A DNA stretch of 64,000 nt from Himantopus leucocephalus (taxonomy: Eukaryota; Chordata; Aves; Charadriiformes; Recurvirostridae). Shown in pieces: positions 22,901 through 34,553 of this stretch (positions within the stretch are counted from its first letter, which is position 1; each line of letters starts with the position of its first letter). The notes below the pieces were generated by a model that saw only the letters and a list, made by a program, of their open reading frames with translations, did not search any database and was not told where the DNA came from. The DNA is taken from contig RSEF01000019.1 in assembly GCA_003993805.1 (NCBI GenBank), positions 7,108,966-7,172,965 on the forward strand. Reading direction: 5' to 3'. Made by a program: the position numbers and the translations under genes.

Positions 22901-25710
22901 GACTGTAGCCTAGAACTTCAAGCAGTTCCCCATCAGGAATGCTGTGTGGCCTTTCTTTCCATACGTCCACTTCCTGCCTGTCATAATAATTTAAGAAATC
23001 ATCCCTGCTCATGGATTCTCAGATACATAACTCACAGTAGTAGTAACAAGAATCCTGTCCCCAGAATGACACCCGCGGGTCTGGAGATGTGCCCCCTTTC
23101 TGCCAATTGACAGCACCTAAAGAAATAGCACTCGTGAGGATTCCTCTCCAGCACCCATCATTTGTCTGTTACATTTTTAGGACAAACTTAAGACCAAGAG
23201 GATTTAGGTTGAACACTCTGAAAAAAGAAACTTTGGCGTGGACTACATTTCCTTAAACCGCTATAAATGGGGGGAAAATGGAAGAGTAGGGTGTGTAATT
23301 TCATAAACAGTCTCATTCCCCTCGTGTACAGCCAAGCAGAAGCAACAGTAATTACCCTTATGGTTTACGGAAGAGGTTGGATTCTATTTTTGAACATCTC
23401 TCTGATTTTTTTACGTGTGAGTAGGTCAAGAGATATATTAAATGCTCCTGGTTTAATAGGTTAACTAATTACTCTTTAAATTTGAATGAAGGCAAGTGGT
23501 CAAAAAATCAACTACATCTTATGCCTATAAAATAGTTAAACACATACAGTGTTCTTACTATGAAAACATGCTGGAGCTCTAAATTATCCTTTTTTAATCC
23601 TAGAACGCACTCTAAAACCTGTGTTCAGTTTGTTTCTCAGCCAGAGCTGTTGCTGACTCTAGATATGTTCAAAGGACCTGGTAAGGACAGCATGAAATGT
23701 GCTGGTGACAGGTACAGAAGTGCGCTTGGTCATTCTTCCCAGTTCTGAAAGCACGCTCTCTCTTTAGAGGCACGAGCAGGATGGTTGAGCAGCGCGCCCG
23801 TGGCCATCATGGGGTGCAGGATCTGTGTTTGCTGCTGATGTGGCTCTCTTGACAAGCAGCAGCAGAGCCAAGACTCCCATGCTCTGTCCCTACTTTGTCC
23901 TCTGCCTCGCTGCGTGACTTTGAAAAACTCATGAGTGGGAAGATGATTTCCAGCTCTGTAGTGATGATCAAGGGTTTTGGGAAGCCAGGAAGATTTGTAG
24001 ATGATTTTAGGTAGTCACCACTGAGCCCTAAATCCAGAAACTTCAGTAACAGTAGTGTGTTCATTTGGATTAAAATTAGCTGCTGACAGGAACTGCCTCT
24101 TATCCTTTCATGTAGACAAGTCTTCTGGAAGGATTTGCCATACACATGAAGCTTTTGGGTTAAAAAGGACTTTCCCAAGCCAACTTGTCTTAGTAGTGGC
24201 AAAGGCTGCTAAGGCATGAAGAATAAGGCTAGGGATAGTGTGGTGGTACTTTTCCTGACTACTATGAACGATAATTTATGAATGTGATTTTTTTCATACT
24301 TATTTGTTTCTTGATACTGAAAGTGCCAGAATATTGCTGAAATTGTCACTTCTTCATTGCTACGATGCAATTTATATTAGCTGAAGAACTGGCCAGGATT
24401 TCCTGAAACAAGATTTCCTGAGTTAGTGTGTTTTTTGCCAGTTTTGTTTTCTTTCAATTTCATTAATGGTAAGTGCTTTGTCTCTAGGGAAAGAAACAAA
24501 TCAAAACATGTGTCTGTTGGGTAAGACAAAGTGTGAAAAAGCTGCATAGACTGAGTGGTGAATGAGTTGATGCATAATTTCCTTCGTGGTGTTACCAGAG
24601 CCTGGCCATCGTGACAGTACTTGGAGTCACTTTCTGAACGCCTTAAGTGTCTTTTGGAAAATGGGAATTTGGAAAGTTATTTGGGTCAACCAGTTGTTTT
24701 AGGTAGACATTAGTCAATATGACATTTCACTAATGACAAAAAACATTTTTCTAAGTATGAAGTATAACTTGTAGAGGGTTAGTAAACGGAGGCACATTAA
24801 AAGTTCAGACTCAGTTTCAGAGAGCCCAGTTTTCACTGAGACCTTTAAATAAGGGACACTTTTTCAGAAGTGCTCAGTGCCCTCCTACTGTGTTAATTGA
24901 CTTGAAAATTTGATGGCTTGACTTTGTGCTCAGCTGGGCATTGAGTGGTTCTGAAATCCCAATTTTTCTTTTACCCTTTGAAGCCATGGGGAGCAAAATC
25001 GCAAAAAGCCCTGTGAATCTAAACATCTTCCTTCCTGCTTTGACAGGCCTTGAACTGTTGTGTGCAGCCCTCGCAAAGACAACTCACACCAGTACTGACA
25101 CCACGTGTTTTCTGATGCTGTCACTGAAAAAGCGTCTGACTGTGATGGACGTCATGTTGTTGTCAAGAAAGAGCAAAGATAATTTTCAACTTGCATGTCT
25201 GTGTAAGCAGGAGATGCTGTTATTTGCATTGGTATTTAGATCATATAAAGCACATCACCAGCAGCAGGCTGCAGCGTGCTTAGAGAGATGAGCCCGCCAC
25301 GAGGGGAGGTGGCAGGGGTGCTAAGATGGTTCCATCCTTCCCATGGCTTTCTTTTCTATCAGCATAAGCAGAAAATATCTGAATTTGTCTCAGATACTAA
25401 TATTTGCAGTAAACGGCAAAATTCGTAGAACTGGCTGTGGCTGAGTTTCCTTGCCTTCTCTCCCTCAGTTCTACTTGCCTGTTCCTCCTCTTGCCCAAGG
25501 CAGGCAGGGCAGAGTCTCTGGCATGGGGCTGTGCATACACCAACCAGTAACTCAGAAGCTGTATGGGGCGAGCTACATGGAATCGGACATCTCAGCAAAG
25601 GCCAGTGAGGTCCTTGGATTTTCATTGATTTCACTGGTCTTTGATTCAGACTTTCAAATTCTGAGGACTAAAGGTTGCTTCCATCTGCTGTCTTCCACAC
25701 GGCTACTTGG
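19923..25710. other. Gene-free stretch, nothing recognised
   Basis: About 5.8 kb of ordinary non-coding sequence. The open frames at 20045-20344, 21266-21505, 21554-21766, 21942-22272, 22886-23110, 23267-23464, 23560-23748, 23807-24202 and 24926-25291 were read. None shows a domain, a conserved motif, or coherent splice sites at frame boundaries. A short A-run lies near 22294. Confidence 0.5.
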
Positions 25711-25749
25711 CTGATCCTCAGGTCTGATCCTCAGGTCTGATCCTCGCTT
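25711..25749 (+). repeat. Short 13-bp tandem repeat, about 2.8 copies
   Basis: The unit CTGATCCTCAGGT occurs perfectly at 25711-25723 and 25724-25736. A third, decayed copy follows at 25737-25749, where the last four bases differ at three positions. It is a small minisatellite seed in unique DNA. Confidence 0.9.
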
Positions 25750-25994
25750 GTGTGAACTGATCTCTAGCTCTCAGTGAAGTCAGCAGAGGCTGCAGATGGT
25801 CTGAAGTCTGTATTTGCGTTTGAACAATTATATCAAAGCATAGCATTTTCTTCTGAGAGACTGTTTAGTTTTGCGGGAAGTTTTTGTTAGGTTTCTTTTG
25901 TCACTGAGACAGTTCAATAGTGCTATTGAAATTTGCTCAAGGGAATAACTAGCTGTTATGGTTTGAAGAACCCACAACAATTTATTGTCGTTTA
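25750..25994. other. Non-coding flank of the assembly gap
   Basis: Unique sequence with no recognised element. It runs into the N block. Open frames that cross the Ns are artefacts of translating unknown bases. Confidence 0.6.
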
Positions 25995-26094
25995 NNNNNN
26001 NNNNNNNNNNNNNNNNNNNNNNNNNNNNNNNNNNNNNNNNNNNNNNNNNNNNNNNNNNNNNNNNNNNNNNNNNNNNNNNNNNNNNNNNNNNNNN
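25995..26094. other. Assembly gap of 100 N
   Basis: Exactly 100 undetermined bases, the customary placeholder for a gap of unknown size. The true length and content are unknown. Both flanks are unique AT-rich sequence and show no shared repeat that would explain the break. Confidence 0.98.
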
Positions 26095-27299
26095 AGTAAA
26101 TATTTTCACAATTTCAGACACTAGAGTCTTCTAAAAGCGCTGTTTTCCCAAGTATTAGAAGAGACCTTACTGGAAAGTAAAATTACTGAAAGACAAACTG
26201 GTCCTGTGTCGCTCAAACCAGGACACTGCTCTTTCCATTGATGGCCATCTCTGCTTTGTGTCCTTGCATCCATTAGAACTCTTCATTCCTTTTCTTTTTC
26301 TGGCATTGGAATCATCTGTGAAACACAGCAGATCATTAGGTGAATCTGAATAAGGAATGGTTCCTGAACTGCATCTTGTTTTCCAGCAAACTCATTCAAA
26401 GTCAGAAGATATGTTAGTGCATATTCCAAGCAACAAATGTCGCCTCCAACCATGGCATGAATTAGAAACATGAGGCAGAGCAATAAATCCTGCACTCTGA
26501 GAAGCCAGTTAGTGGAGGTATACCCATGCCCATTTTGTTTCACAAATTGAAAATCCTGAGAGAAGAATAAAGCTTATACCTACTAATTTGAACATTATGT
26601 CCTTTTTATTATTGGGAGAAGGCTCTACAATGTAGGTATTATCATTACGTAATGCTGTGTGCGTGCCATTATGAGATTTAGATGGCCACTGTGGGATAAT
26701 AACTCACACCTTGCTGGGACTTGAAGCTGAACTCTAATGTGCAAGTTTCTTCTGCGAGGTTTAGGAATTGATGCCACATTGAGCTCTTGCGCTTACTGAA
26801 CGCGGTGCGAGAGGCCCGGGGCTGTCTTGGAGAGGCCATCCTCCAGATCAGCACGTGACCTTGAGCAAGATGCCTCATTCCTGTAAGCGCCTCCTTCAGT
26901 TCTTGTGCTCCTCTGGACACGGGATAAGAGGCAGGATGGTCTCCTTTCATTTGTGCTGTGTTGCTGTCCAGGGCACGGACTAGCTCGTACAGCACAACTA
27001 GGACAGTGGGACCTCACCTAGCTTGAAATCTCCACGTGTTGGCTGACTTCTAACCACCCTGAGAGGGTGATCTGAGCGAAAAATAGCATATTGCAAGTTA
27101 AACCTTCTGAGCAATGGAGGGGTATAACATTACTTAGTACAAGTGTTTGTATTTTAGCAAGGCTTTAGGGAAAAAAGCTGCTGTAACAGGAATGATTTTC
27201 TTTCCTTGCATATTGTGTGTTTTCAGACTGGAGCTCTGAACTTCCTCAGGTGCTCGGGGCAGAGCGTATTACTGAATGCAGTCAGCCCTCCCTGCGTAC
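26095..27299. other. Non-coding stretch, nothing recognised
   Basis: Mixed sequence with a moderately GC-rich part at about 26780-26980. The minus-strand frames at 26283-26543 and 26678-27017 show no known domain. Confidence 0.5.
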
Positions 27300-27560
27300 C
27301 AAGCGCTGAATTGTAGCCTATGTAATCAACATAATATATTTAATTGACTTTGCACTAGGCAACAGGTGCATTGCTATGAAAGAGATGGAAGAATTGGGCC
27401 TTGACTTGTTAGACATCTGTAGTGCCCCCAGACTGTGATAAATAGCAAGATCAAAGCTGGCAGCCAGATAAATTGCTGGAGTGAAAGCTCTTGGTCTGAA
27501 ATGAATGGTTATGAAGTAAGAATTGCTATTAATATTCCCCCACTGATACAATTAACTGGA
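27300..27560. promoter_or_regulatory. Candidate conserved non-coding element
   Basis: A 260-bp AT-rich stretch without homopolymers or repeat signatures. It contains homeodomain-type cores TAATTG (twice), ATTAAT, CAATTAAC and TGATAAAT. The texture resembles known vertebrate enhancers in gene deserts. Conservation was not tested, so this is only a candidate. Confidence 0.25.
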
Positions 27561-28085
27561 ATGCAACGCTAAAGTCTGACCCAGAAAGGTATTTACCAAA
27601 AGGGTTTCCAGCGTGACACTCGGTGCTTTGAGTAGCAGCATATGCTTTCCGAACGAAGCCCTTGCTGCCTCCCGTGGCGGTTCCCAGGGAGCGTGTTCAG
27701 TGGATAAGAGGCTGCTCATGACAGGTAAAAAGATATAACATTCAGATGGAAAGTGTTTTTGACTTGCTCAATTTCTCCTACTCTCACCTGCAGATTATTT
27801 CTGAGTGATATCCGTTCTAACAATACTGTGACTTTGGCCAGCAAACAAAGACATGGATATTATGTAGTCTGTTTCCTGCAAATTGGCATTTTTCAAGATG
27901 TAAGGTTAGGAGAGAGTTTATAAGTACCTTATACATCTTGTAATGACTGAGCAATCAAAACTGGGATGGCTTGTTTTCTCAATGTCAGCTAAAGATTAGG
28001 TTTTTGCTATGTATTGCCTCAAAAGTGGCAGGTAAGCTAGACACTGTCAGCCCAAAGATGTCTGCTCAATGTCACGTTACAGCAC

Positions 28086-28340
28086 TGAGATAACGTACAT
28101 TCAGCCATTATCAGGTAAATCTTGAACTTGCTTTTAGTAAACATGACTGACAATTAATCTTTACCTTAATTAATAACAATGGATTTTGTTTGCAGAAGTG
28201 ATTCTAATTGTCCTTTTGCAATTTCCTATCCCAGAGACAATCAGTACCATTGACTGTAATGTTAGATTCAATTATTTCAGAAAATTCATTAGCACATTAA
28301 TTTTTGACTGCTATATAGCATTCAACTTTCTTCTTCATCA
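28086..28340. promoter_or_regulatory. Candidate conserved non-coding element with homeodomain/SOX-like sites
   Basis: CAATTAAT (28151), TTAATTAA (28166-28173) and AACAATGG (28175-28182) sit within 32 bp, followed by further ATTA cores up to 28300. AACAATGG fits the SOX consensus and TTAATTAA a palindromic homeodomain site. The region is non-repetitive and AT-rich. Function and conservation are inferred from motif texture only. Confidence 0.3.
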
Positions 28341-31300
28341 AAGCATGGGCCCGAGTTTTAGTAATTGCTAGCGTCTGGGGAAGCCGAAAGATAAATTACG
28401 GGAGAACTACCTGTTTTTCAGAGAGGCAGTAAGGAGGGACATGTTTGTCATGAATTCATGGTGAAGGCTGGGAGAGAACAAAACCCCAAAAAGCTTTATT
28501 TCAGCAAGATCGTTGGCACTGAAAAAGGCTGACACAGGGAAAGGTAGGAAATATACCCAGCTGTTGTGCAATGCCGTCAGCTCAAGAGCAGTGATGTAAA
28601 ACCAGAGCAATCTGGGAAGTGAGGACCAAAATTAACCCTTACAGCAGATTCTTACACCTTTATTCAAGCTGAATCTAATATTGCTTGATAGTAGACCACA
28701 ATGAAGCAGTGATATGGCTGAGAAAGCAAAGAGCACTTTATTGCAAGGCACCTGAGAAGCTCCTTGGCCATGATGTTTGGCACATGGAGGAACTTATTAA
28801 ACATTTTTCTGATGTTCCCATCTTGATTTTCTTATAAAGATTGACATTTTCTTTAGATACATGGATGTCTGTGCCTGGAGAGTTTCACATAGCTTTCTGG
28901 AGAAAGTGAGAAAAGTTCCTCTTTCCATGTTTGATGTCATTCTTACTCATTTCTCTACCGTGGACTCTGACACCAGAGTGAAGAGACGTTAGCGCTCTGT
29001 CCTTTTGTTTGATACAGTCTCCTTTTGAAGATTCAAAGAGGAAGAAGCCTTTGAGTATTATCTCCGCAAACAGCGGGTAGATGGTAGGGCAGCCCAGAAT
29101 CAAGGAACACTCCCCAGTTCTTGTGAGGATCATTTGGGGTTAATTTTGAGGGTAGATTTTTTGTGTCACTTCAGGGGATGCTGAAGAGGTTCACAATAAT
29201 GGTCCATGCTGGTATCAACAATGACTCCCAACAAAACATGGACAAGCTCAAGCAGAGATGGGGCATCAGCAGTTACTTCTAGGAGTGCTTTGACTTTTGT
29301 CATTTTTTCTGACATAAATGAAGAGCATGAAGGAACACGGTTAAAACAGGTGGTTTCTACCAGTTCTATGGATTTAATAGTAGCATTTTTTTTTCTGTAG
29401 ACATTTACTCCAGTTTCAGCTTTGCTAGTTTCATTTTTTTTTTGTGGAGGAGTGGGGTATTTGGCTTTCCACCACCAGTCCTAGTCATTGTGAGAAGCTG
29501 TCTTTTTTTCTGGAGGAACTTCCCACATTTGCCCACCACCTGGTCTGACTGGTTTGTGGGTCATCTACTTCACCCAGGAACAGATCATTATTATAGTTTC
29601 AGATGTCATATCTCCAGAAGGTAATGCAAACATAGTCAATGTTTTTGTTAAGATAGTAGCTGGTGCTCTCTTTAAAGCAATTTTCCTTTTTGCTCTAGTT
29701 GAATGAGTTCTCTACATGAAAACTGTCTGGGAACAGTGGGTGATACCTGAATAATGGCTGAAACACCATCCTGCTTTTCAGCCATTTGCAGCTGCAGCAC
29801 CTTAGTAAATCTTTCTGGCTAGAAAGACTAAAGATTTTAAACACTATAGATATTATAAATAGGGCCTGGCTGAATTTCTGCTGAGCCATGGATATACAAT
29901 ACAGAGCTCTGAACTAGGAATCAAGCAACTTACTATCTGTGTTTTATATAAATTCAAATACCCCTTGTATTAGTGTTGGTGAACGTGACTAAAAAGAAAT
30001 AATTATGTAGCACCCATGTAGCTGAAGAGCTTCTACCAGAGGAGCATGTCATTCCACTGAAGGGTAAACATCATCCTCAAAGGAACAAAAGACCCAAGAT
30101 GCAGTATATTTAAACCCTGGGCAGTAGACGGACATCTAAAAAGAGAAAAGACATCACTTATAAGCAGGTACTTTATGAGTCACTCTAATATCTACAGGGC
30201 GATTTCTATATTTAGTACCACTTTGGAGCTCTGTTCCTTTCCATGAATCACTGTATATGCCTTGAAATGGTAAAGAAGAGCGTGCTTGAACGAAGGACAC
30301 CTTAGGGCTTTCATTAACTTTGCCAGCAACATCTCTTCAACAGTAGCTTTTGGTATTGTGAGTTTAAAAACAGATTTTAGGATTTATTTTTCTAATCATG
30401 CAGCCAGTAGATGTTGGATCAATACAAGAGTACGTATCTCTCAATGAATTTGAATCAAATCATGTATCATTCATATCTAAAGCAGGTTTCTTCTTGCAAA
30501 TTACGGTGAACAAGAAAATACGTTGCTCTGTCTGCAGCATGGACCTTTAGATGGTGAGATGCAAACATCCTTGACTGTCTTCTAGCTCCCCTGGGGCGTC
30601 TGGACCCTGAGGAACAATGTCCTGGCCCTGCTGATATTGACACCAGCGCCCTTGCTGACTTGTGAGATGAGGAAGTGTGGAATGATCCAAGCTTTAGATG
30701 AGGAAAAATTTCAGTAAAGCCATCCAGTGTTGTGTGATTTTAGTGATTTTAGCACTCTGACAGAAACTAGGCTGTTAGAACAACTTCACTCTGGTAGCTT
30801 GTCCCTTGCTGGAGCTCATAGCTGTGGCACACGGTCCTAATTCAGCAGTATTGTTAGCAATTAAAAGAATAAAGACCAGGAGTCTGGTTCTTTTTGCTTT
30901 GTGTTGTCTGTGTACAGAAAGTGCGAAGTGTTACAGCTTTGAGTTGAATTTGAAATTCAGCTTGAATAGTCCTTGATCCAAAACTAAGAATGAATTTTAG
31001 GTGATTACAGAGAGCCAGACTAGATGTGATCCACAGTACGACAGTTATTTTAGGTGCAGGTTCAGAAGGACTAGATGTCAGTGTTCTGCCCGGCTATAGG
31101 GCAGGTGAGGAGGTTTTGAGGAAGCCCCCTCACCATATCCACAATGCAGGCAAGAGAGATTACTTATTAACACAGGAAAACGTGGGCTGACAGCAGTTGA
31201 CTTAGGTGGCATCTTATGTACCTCCTGATGCCGGGGGCCTGAAGCTGACAGGGTGGGATGGGCCCCTCTTGTCACATACAGCACGTTGCGCAGTCCTGAT

Positions 31301-34300
31301 GGTACTGAGGCGCAGGCTCAGACCTGTTTCCCTGCTTTTATTGCATCTCCTGCTGTTTTTACATCCCTTCCCCTGTCACATAAATAGCTTCTGTAACATG
31401 CAGCTGCTGCATTCTGCTCATGCAGAGCTAACTAGCACCAAACACGTTGCCAGACTTTTGTCCTCTAGCTCCTTGTGCTAACAAATATCTTCTTCGTTCC
31501 CACTGCAGTTGTCTGCTTGCATCTTGGGCAGACCAGGTCCCATGCATCAGCTCATCCTTACTCACAACTCTGATTTCTAAGACAGTTCAGGTAGTTATAG
31601 ATGGTATTTTTTTCTCTGCGGGGAAACCTTGCCATGGCTTGGTGTTTGTTACAAGGTCAGGATCTGAGACATTACAGTACACACACCTCAACGTCACGCT
31701 CTAGCCTGGGGCAGAAATGCCATTAGTAGTATCAGCTAATAATGCACTGCTTTCCTCTTTTGACCTGAGCCAGCTGCAGGTGCGGAGGAGAGGGTGGTGC
31801 TGGAGTCAAGCGCTCCTTTGATGGACCTCTGCTTGCTCTTGCAGCATAGTGTCCTCAGCAGGGTGGGGATCGAAGGAGAGGCGAGGTCTCTGCTCACAGG
31901 TCTAGCTCACGCTCCAGTCAGGAAATCTTGGATTTTTCTCCTTTGCTCTTTGCATTTTCTGATACTATGTCGTCTGTGCTTACTGAGCTTTTCCTGCTAC
32001 TTCCATGCAGTTTGTTTTCTTGGCTTTTCTCTGATGCCTTATACCCTTGTCTTACAGAATGGGAAACTAGTTAGTGATAAGTTATGTCAATGCCCGCTAT
32101 TATGCTCAGTTACTATCTCAGTTAAGCTCTCTGTGTCCGTTAGAGAGCTACAAACCTGGCAGCACCGATAATCTGGGCAACCATACCTTGAATGTGACTT
32201 TGCTTTCTACGGCAAGGTGTCCCAGTGCCTGCGAGGTGGAGCTGCTGCCGCTGCAGACACCTGATCCCACGGGAGAGGGTCTTCAGCGAAAGACACACGT
32301 GACACAAAATAGACTGCGTTCACAAAGGAGCACCGGTTCAGAAGGGGATGTAAACACCAGCTTTAAAGCAACCACCTCAGAGAGCAGCTTTTCCGATAAA
32401 AAGCAAGCATGTGAGCCGTTGGGTGTTGCACCACGCTGCATTGTGTCACGGGTGGCAGGTCATCTCTTGTCTGAACCAAATTAATTGCAGAGATAGGCTG
32501 TTAGTCGTCATTGCCAAGACAATTTATCTGTTATGAAGGAAGTGAAGTATGGTGAAGGGAGAAGATTAACTTCTGGGAAGGGCGGTAGGTAGGAAAGAAT
32601 AGACAACCACATTGTGGTGTGGGTCCCCCAGGACACTGTGGCCACAGAGGAGTGTAGAAAGTGGTAATAACCCAAGCGCAGCCATGGGAGTGCAGAGGGA
32701 AACAGGCTTCTGGATTTGAAGGTGGCTGAAAGAAGACAGAAATAATGCATCTTGTGGATGACCTAGGGGGAAAACACATTTTTCCTGGGATGGCTCGTCT
32801 GCTTGACATGAGGGTTTAAAGTACCACTTCAGCTGCTGCTGACTGCTGGCCTTTGGTCCAGTGGCTGGTGGGGCTGAGCACAGGCAGCACCCGCTGCTCA
32901 CTGACGGGGAAGGTTCGCCCTGGTGAGGGCAGCGGGAGAGACCTCCAGGCTTCGGGAGGTCCGATGAACGGGGTTTGGGCTGGCGAGCGGGGTCCCGTCC
33001 TGTGGGAGCACTGGTCACATTTTTGCATCACTTGTGACAGTGTCTCTGAGAGAAGCGAGCTGATGTCCTGTGAGGCTGGGACACAGCAGTGTCTGCGCTG
33101 CTGTAGGAATTTTACAAATGCTGAACAGTAAATGGATAAACTAGTCTAAGAAAACTAGGTCTGAGTAAAATCGTTTGTAGAATCATTTCGTATTAAGAGT
33201 TTGGCATTTAGGTAGGTTAAATATTTTTAAGCATTTCTGTATGTGTCCCTGAGCTACACCAGAAAAACGTGGTTTTGATCTGGTGTTGCATTCGTTTCTG
33301 TAAGTCGCAACATACTGAAACCTTTTTTTCTGTTCCTTAAAGTGTAAGTAGTTTGCTAGGCTTTTTTTCTTGTTCTATTTTTCAGGTCAAAAGCCTGAGA
33401 CCCTTTTAGCAAGTGGAGTGGCAAGGTGCAGGGATAGTATTTTACTTAGTGATTAAGCCACCAGCCTTGGATTTCATCCCAAATTTTTGTGTTGAACCTT
33501 AAAGTATAAATTGACGTTTCAGCAAGCTTCCAAAATTATAGGAAATTACATTCTGATACAGTCTTTTAACACACCAGATTTTTACTGAGTATTTAATCTT
33601 AAGGCTGAAATGTTTGCAAAGTGCTGACTTGAGGTATTCTGTATTGCAGTAGGTACAATGCAAATGCTGCCAGGCTAATTGCTCTAAGCAGCTGGACGCG
33701 GGAGGGGGAACAATTTCCCCACACTGCTGTATGTATTCCTTTCAAATCTGTGGCATGGCATTGTTAGCTGTGACAACAGTCAGTTGAGACTCCTTGGGAA
33801 TGCGCTATTACTTGTGCAACCGCTGTAGCTGCAGGCCCAATCAAGGGTCATTATCTTGAGCACCTTGTGTACGTAACACACGCACTCGAAAAAAAGCGCT
33901 CTGTGCCCGGTGACTTTGCAGTAGTCGGTCCCATTTGTGCATTATGATTGTGCAAATGACTTCTTTTCACTGAAAACGGTGGGGACCTGCACAGCTGACT
34001 CTGAGCTCATTAAGGGGTTTTAGGACATAATCTATTTTTCTTAGCACCAGTGCTGTCACGTACAGGTTTGTGTCCTCGTCTCTCATAGTGCTAGTGGGTG
34101 TGAGGCTGTAATTCATGGACATAACTGTGGGGCGTGTGTGTATGGAAAGAGCCTGGATCAGTTTCCTGGTAGAAAAGAAAATTGATGCATTAATGTATGC
34201 AAGAGAAGCATTCATCTTCACGGTGAGATGATTCTGCTTAGTGCAAATGGCTCTCGCGGTGAATGTCTTTAAACAGACAATACAAAGCAAAGCAACATTT

Positions 34301-34532
34301 CATTTGAAAGATAGTGGCTTTTGCTCATCCACAGCAGCTTCTTGAAAGATTTGAAACTTCATTTTGACTTAACTTTTCTCTGTACCCAAGTTCGCACTGG
34401 GCCTCCCATTGATTCCAAGGAGAGCAGGGCTAATACAATGTTGAATGCTCTTAAAAAAATCTCACTGTTGCAGAAATTCCTTTCATGAGCTTTCTGCTGG
34501 CTTCAAGAGAACAGAAAAAGGGCACTGACCAG
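28341..34532. other. Gene-free stretch, nothing recognised
   Basis: About 6.2 kb of non-coding DNA with a GC-richer part at about 32820-33010. The open frames at 31206-31704, 31794-32484 and 32508-33131 overlap on both strands and lack any family resemblance. POU-type octamers such as ATGCAAAT (33658) occur, but at chance frequency. Confidence 0.5.
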
Positions 34533-34553
34533 NTTTTTTTTTTTTTTTTTTTT
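34533..34553 (+). repeat. Ambiguous base followed by poly-T (T20)
   Basis: A single N at 34533 is followed directly by 20 T. It is a homopolymer of uncertain true length. No LINE or SINE body was recognised on either side, so it is not called as a retroposon tail. Confidence 0.9.

Noticed and set aside
25600..25680. 'cattgatttcactgg' wording (also near 34410 and 58030), reminiscent of ancient amniote repeats
   Set aside because: Matches are 15-20 bases long and isolated; too short to assign.
25828..26124. Open frames spanning the N block
   Set aside because: Produced by translating unknown bases.
33650..33670. POU octamer ATGCAAAT (also near 4148, 15598, 25223, 45783 and 50566)
   Set aside because: The number is close to chance for an 8-mer on two strands in 64 kb of AT-rich DNA.
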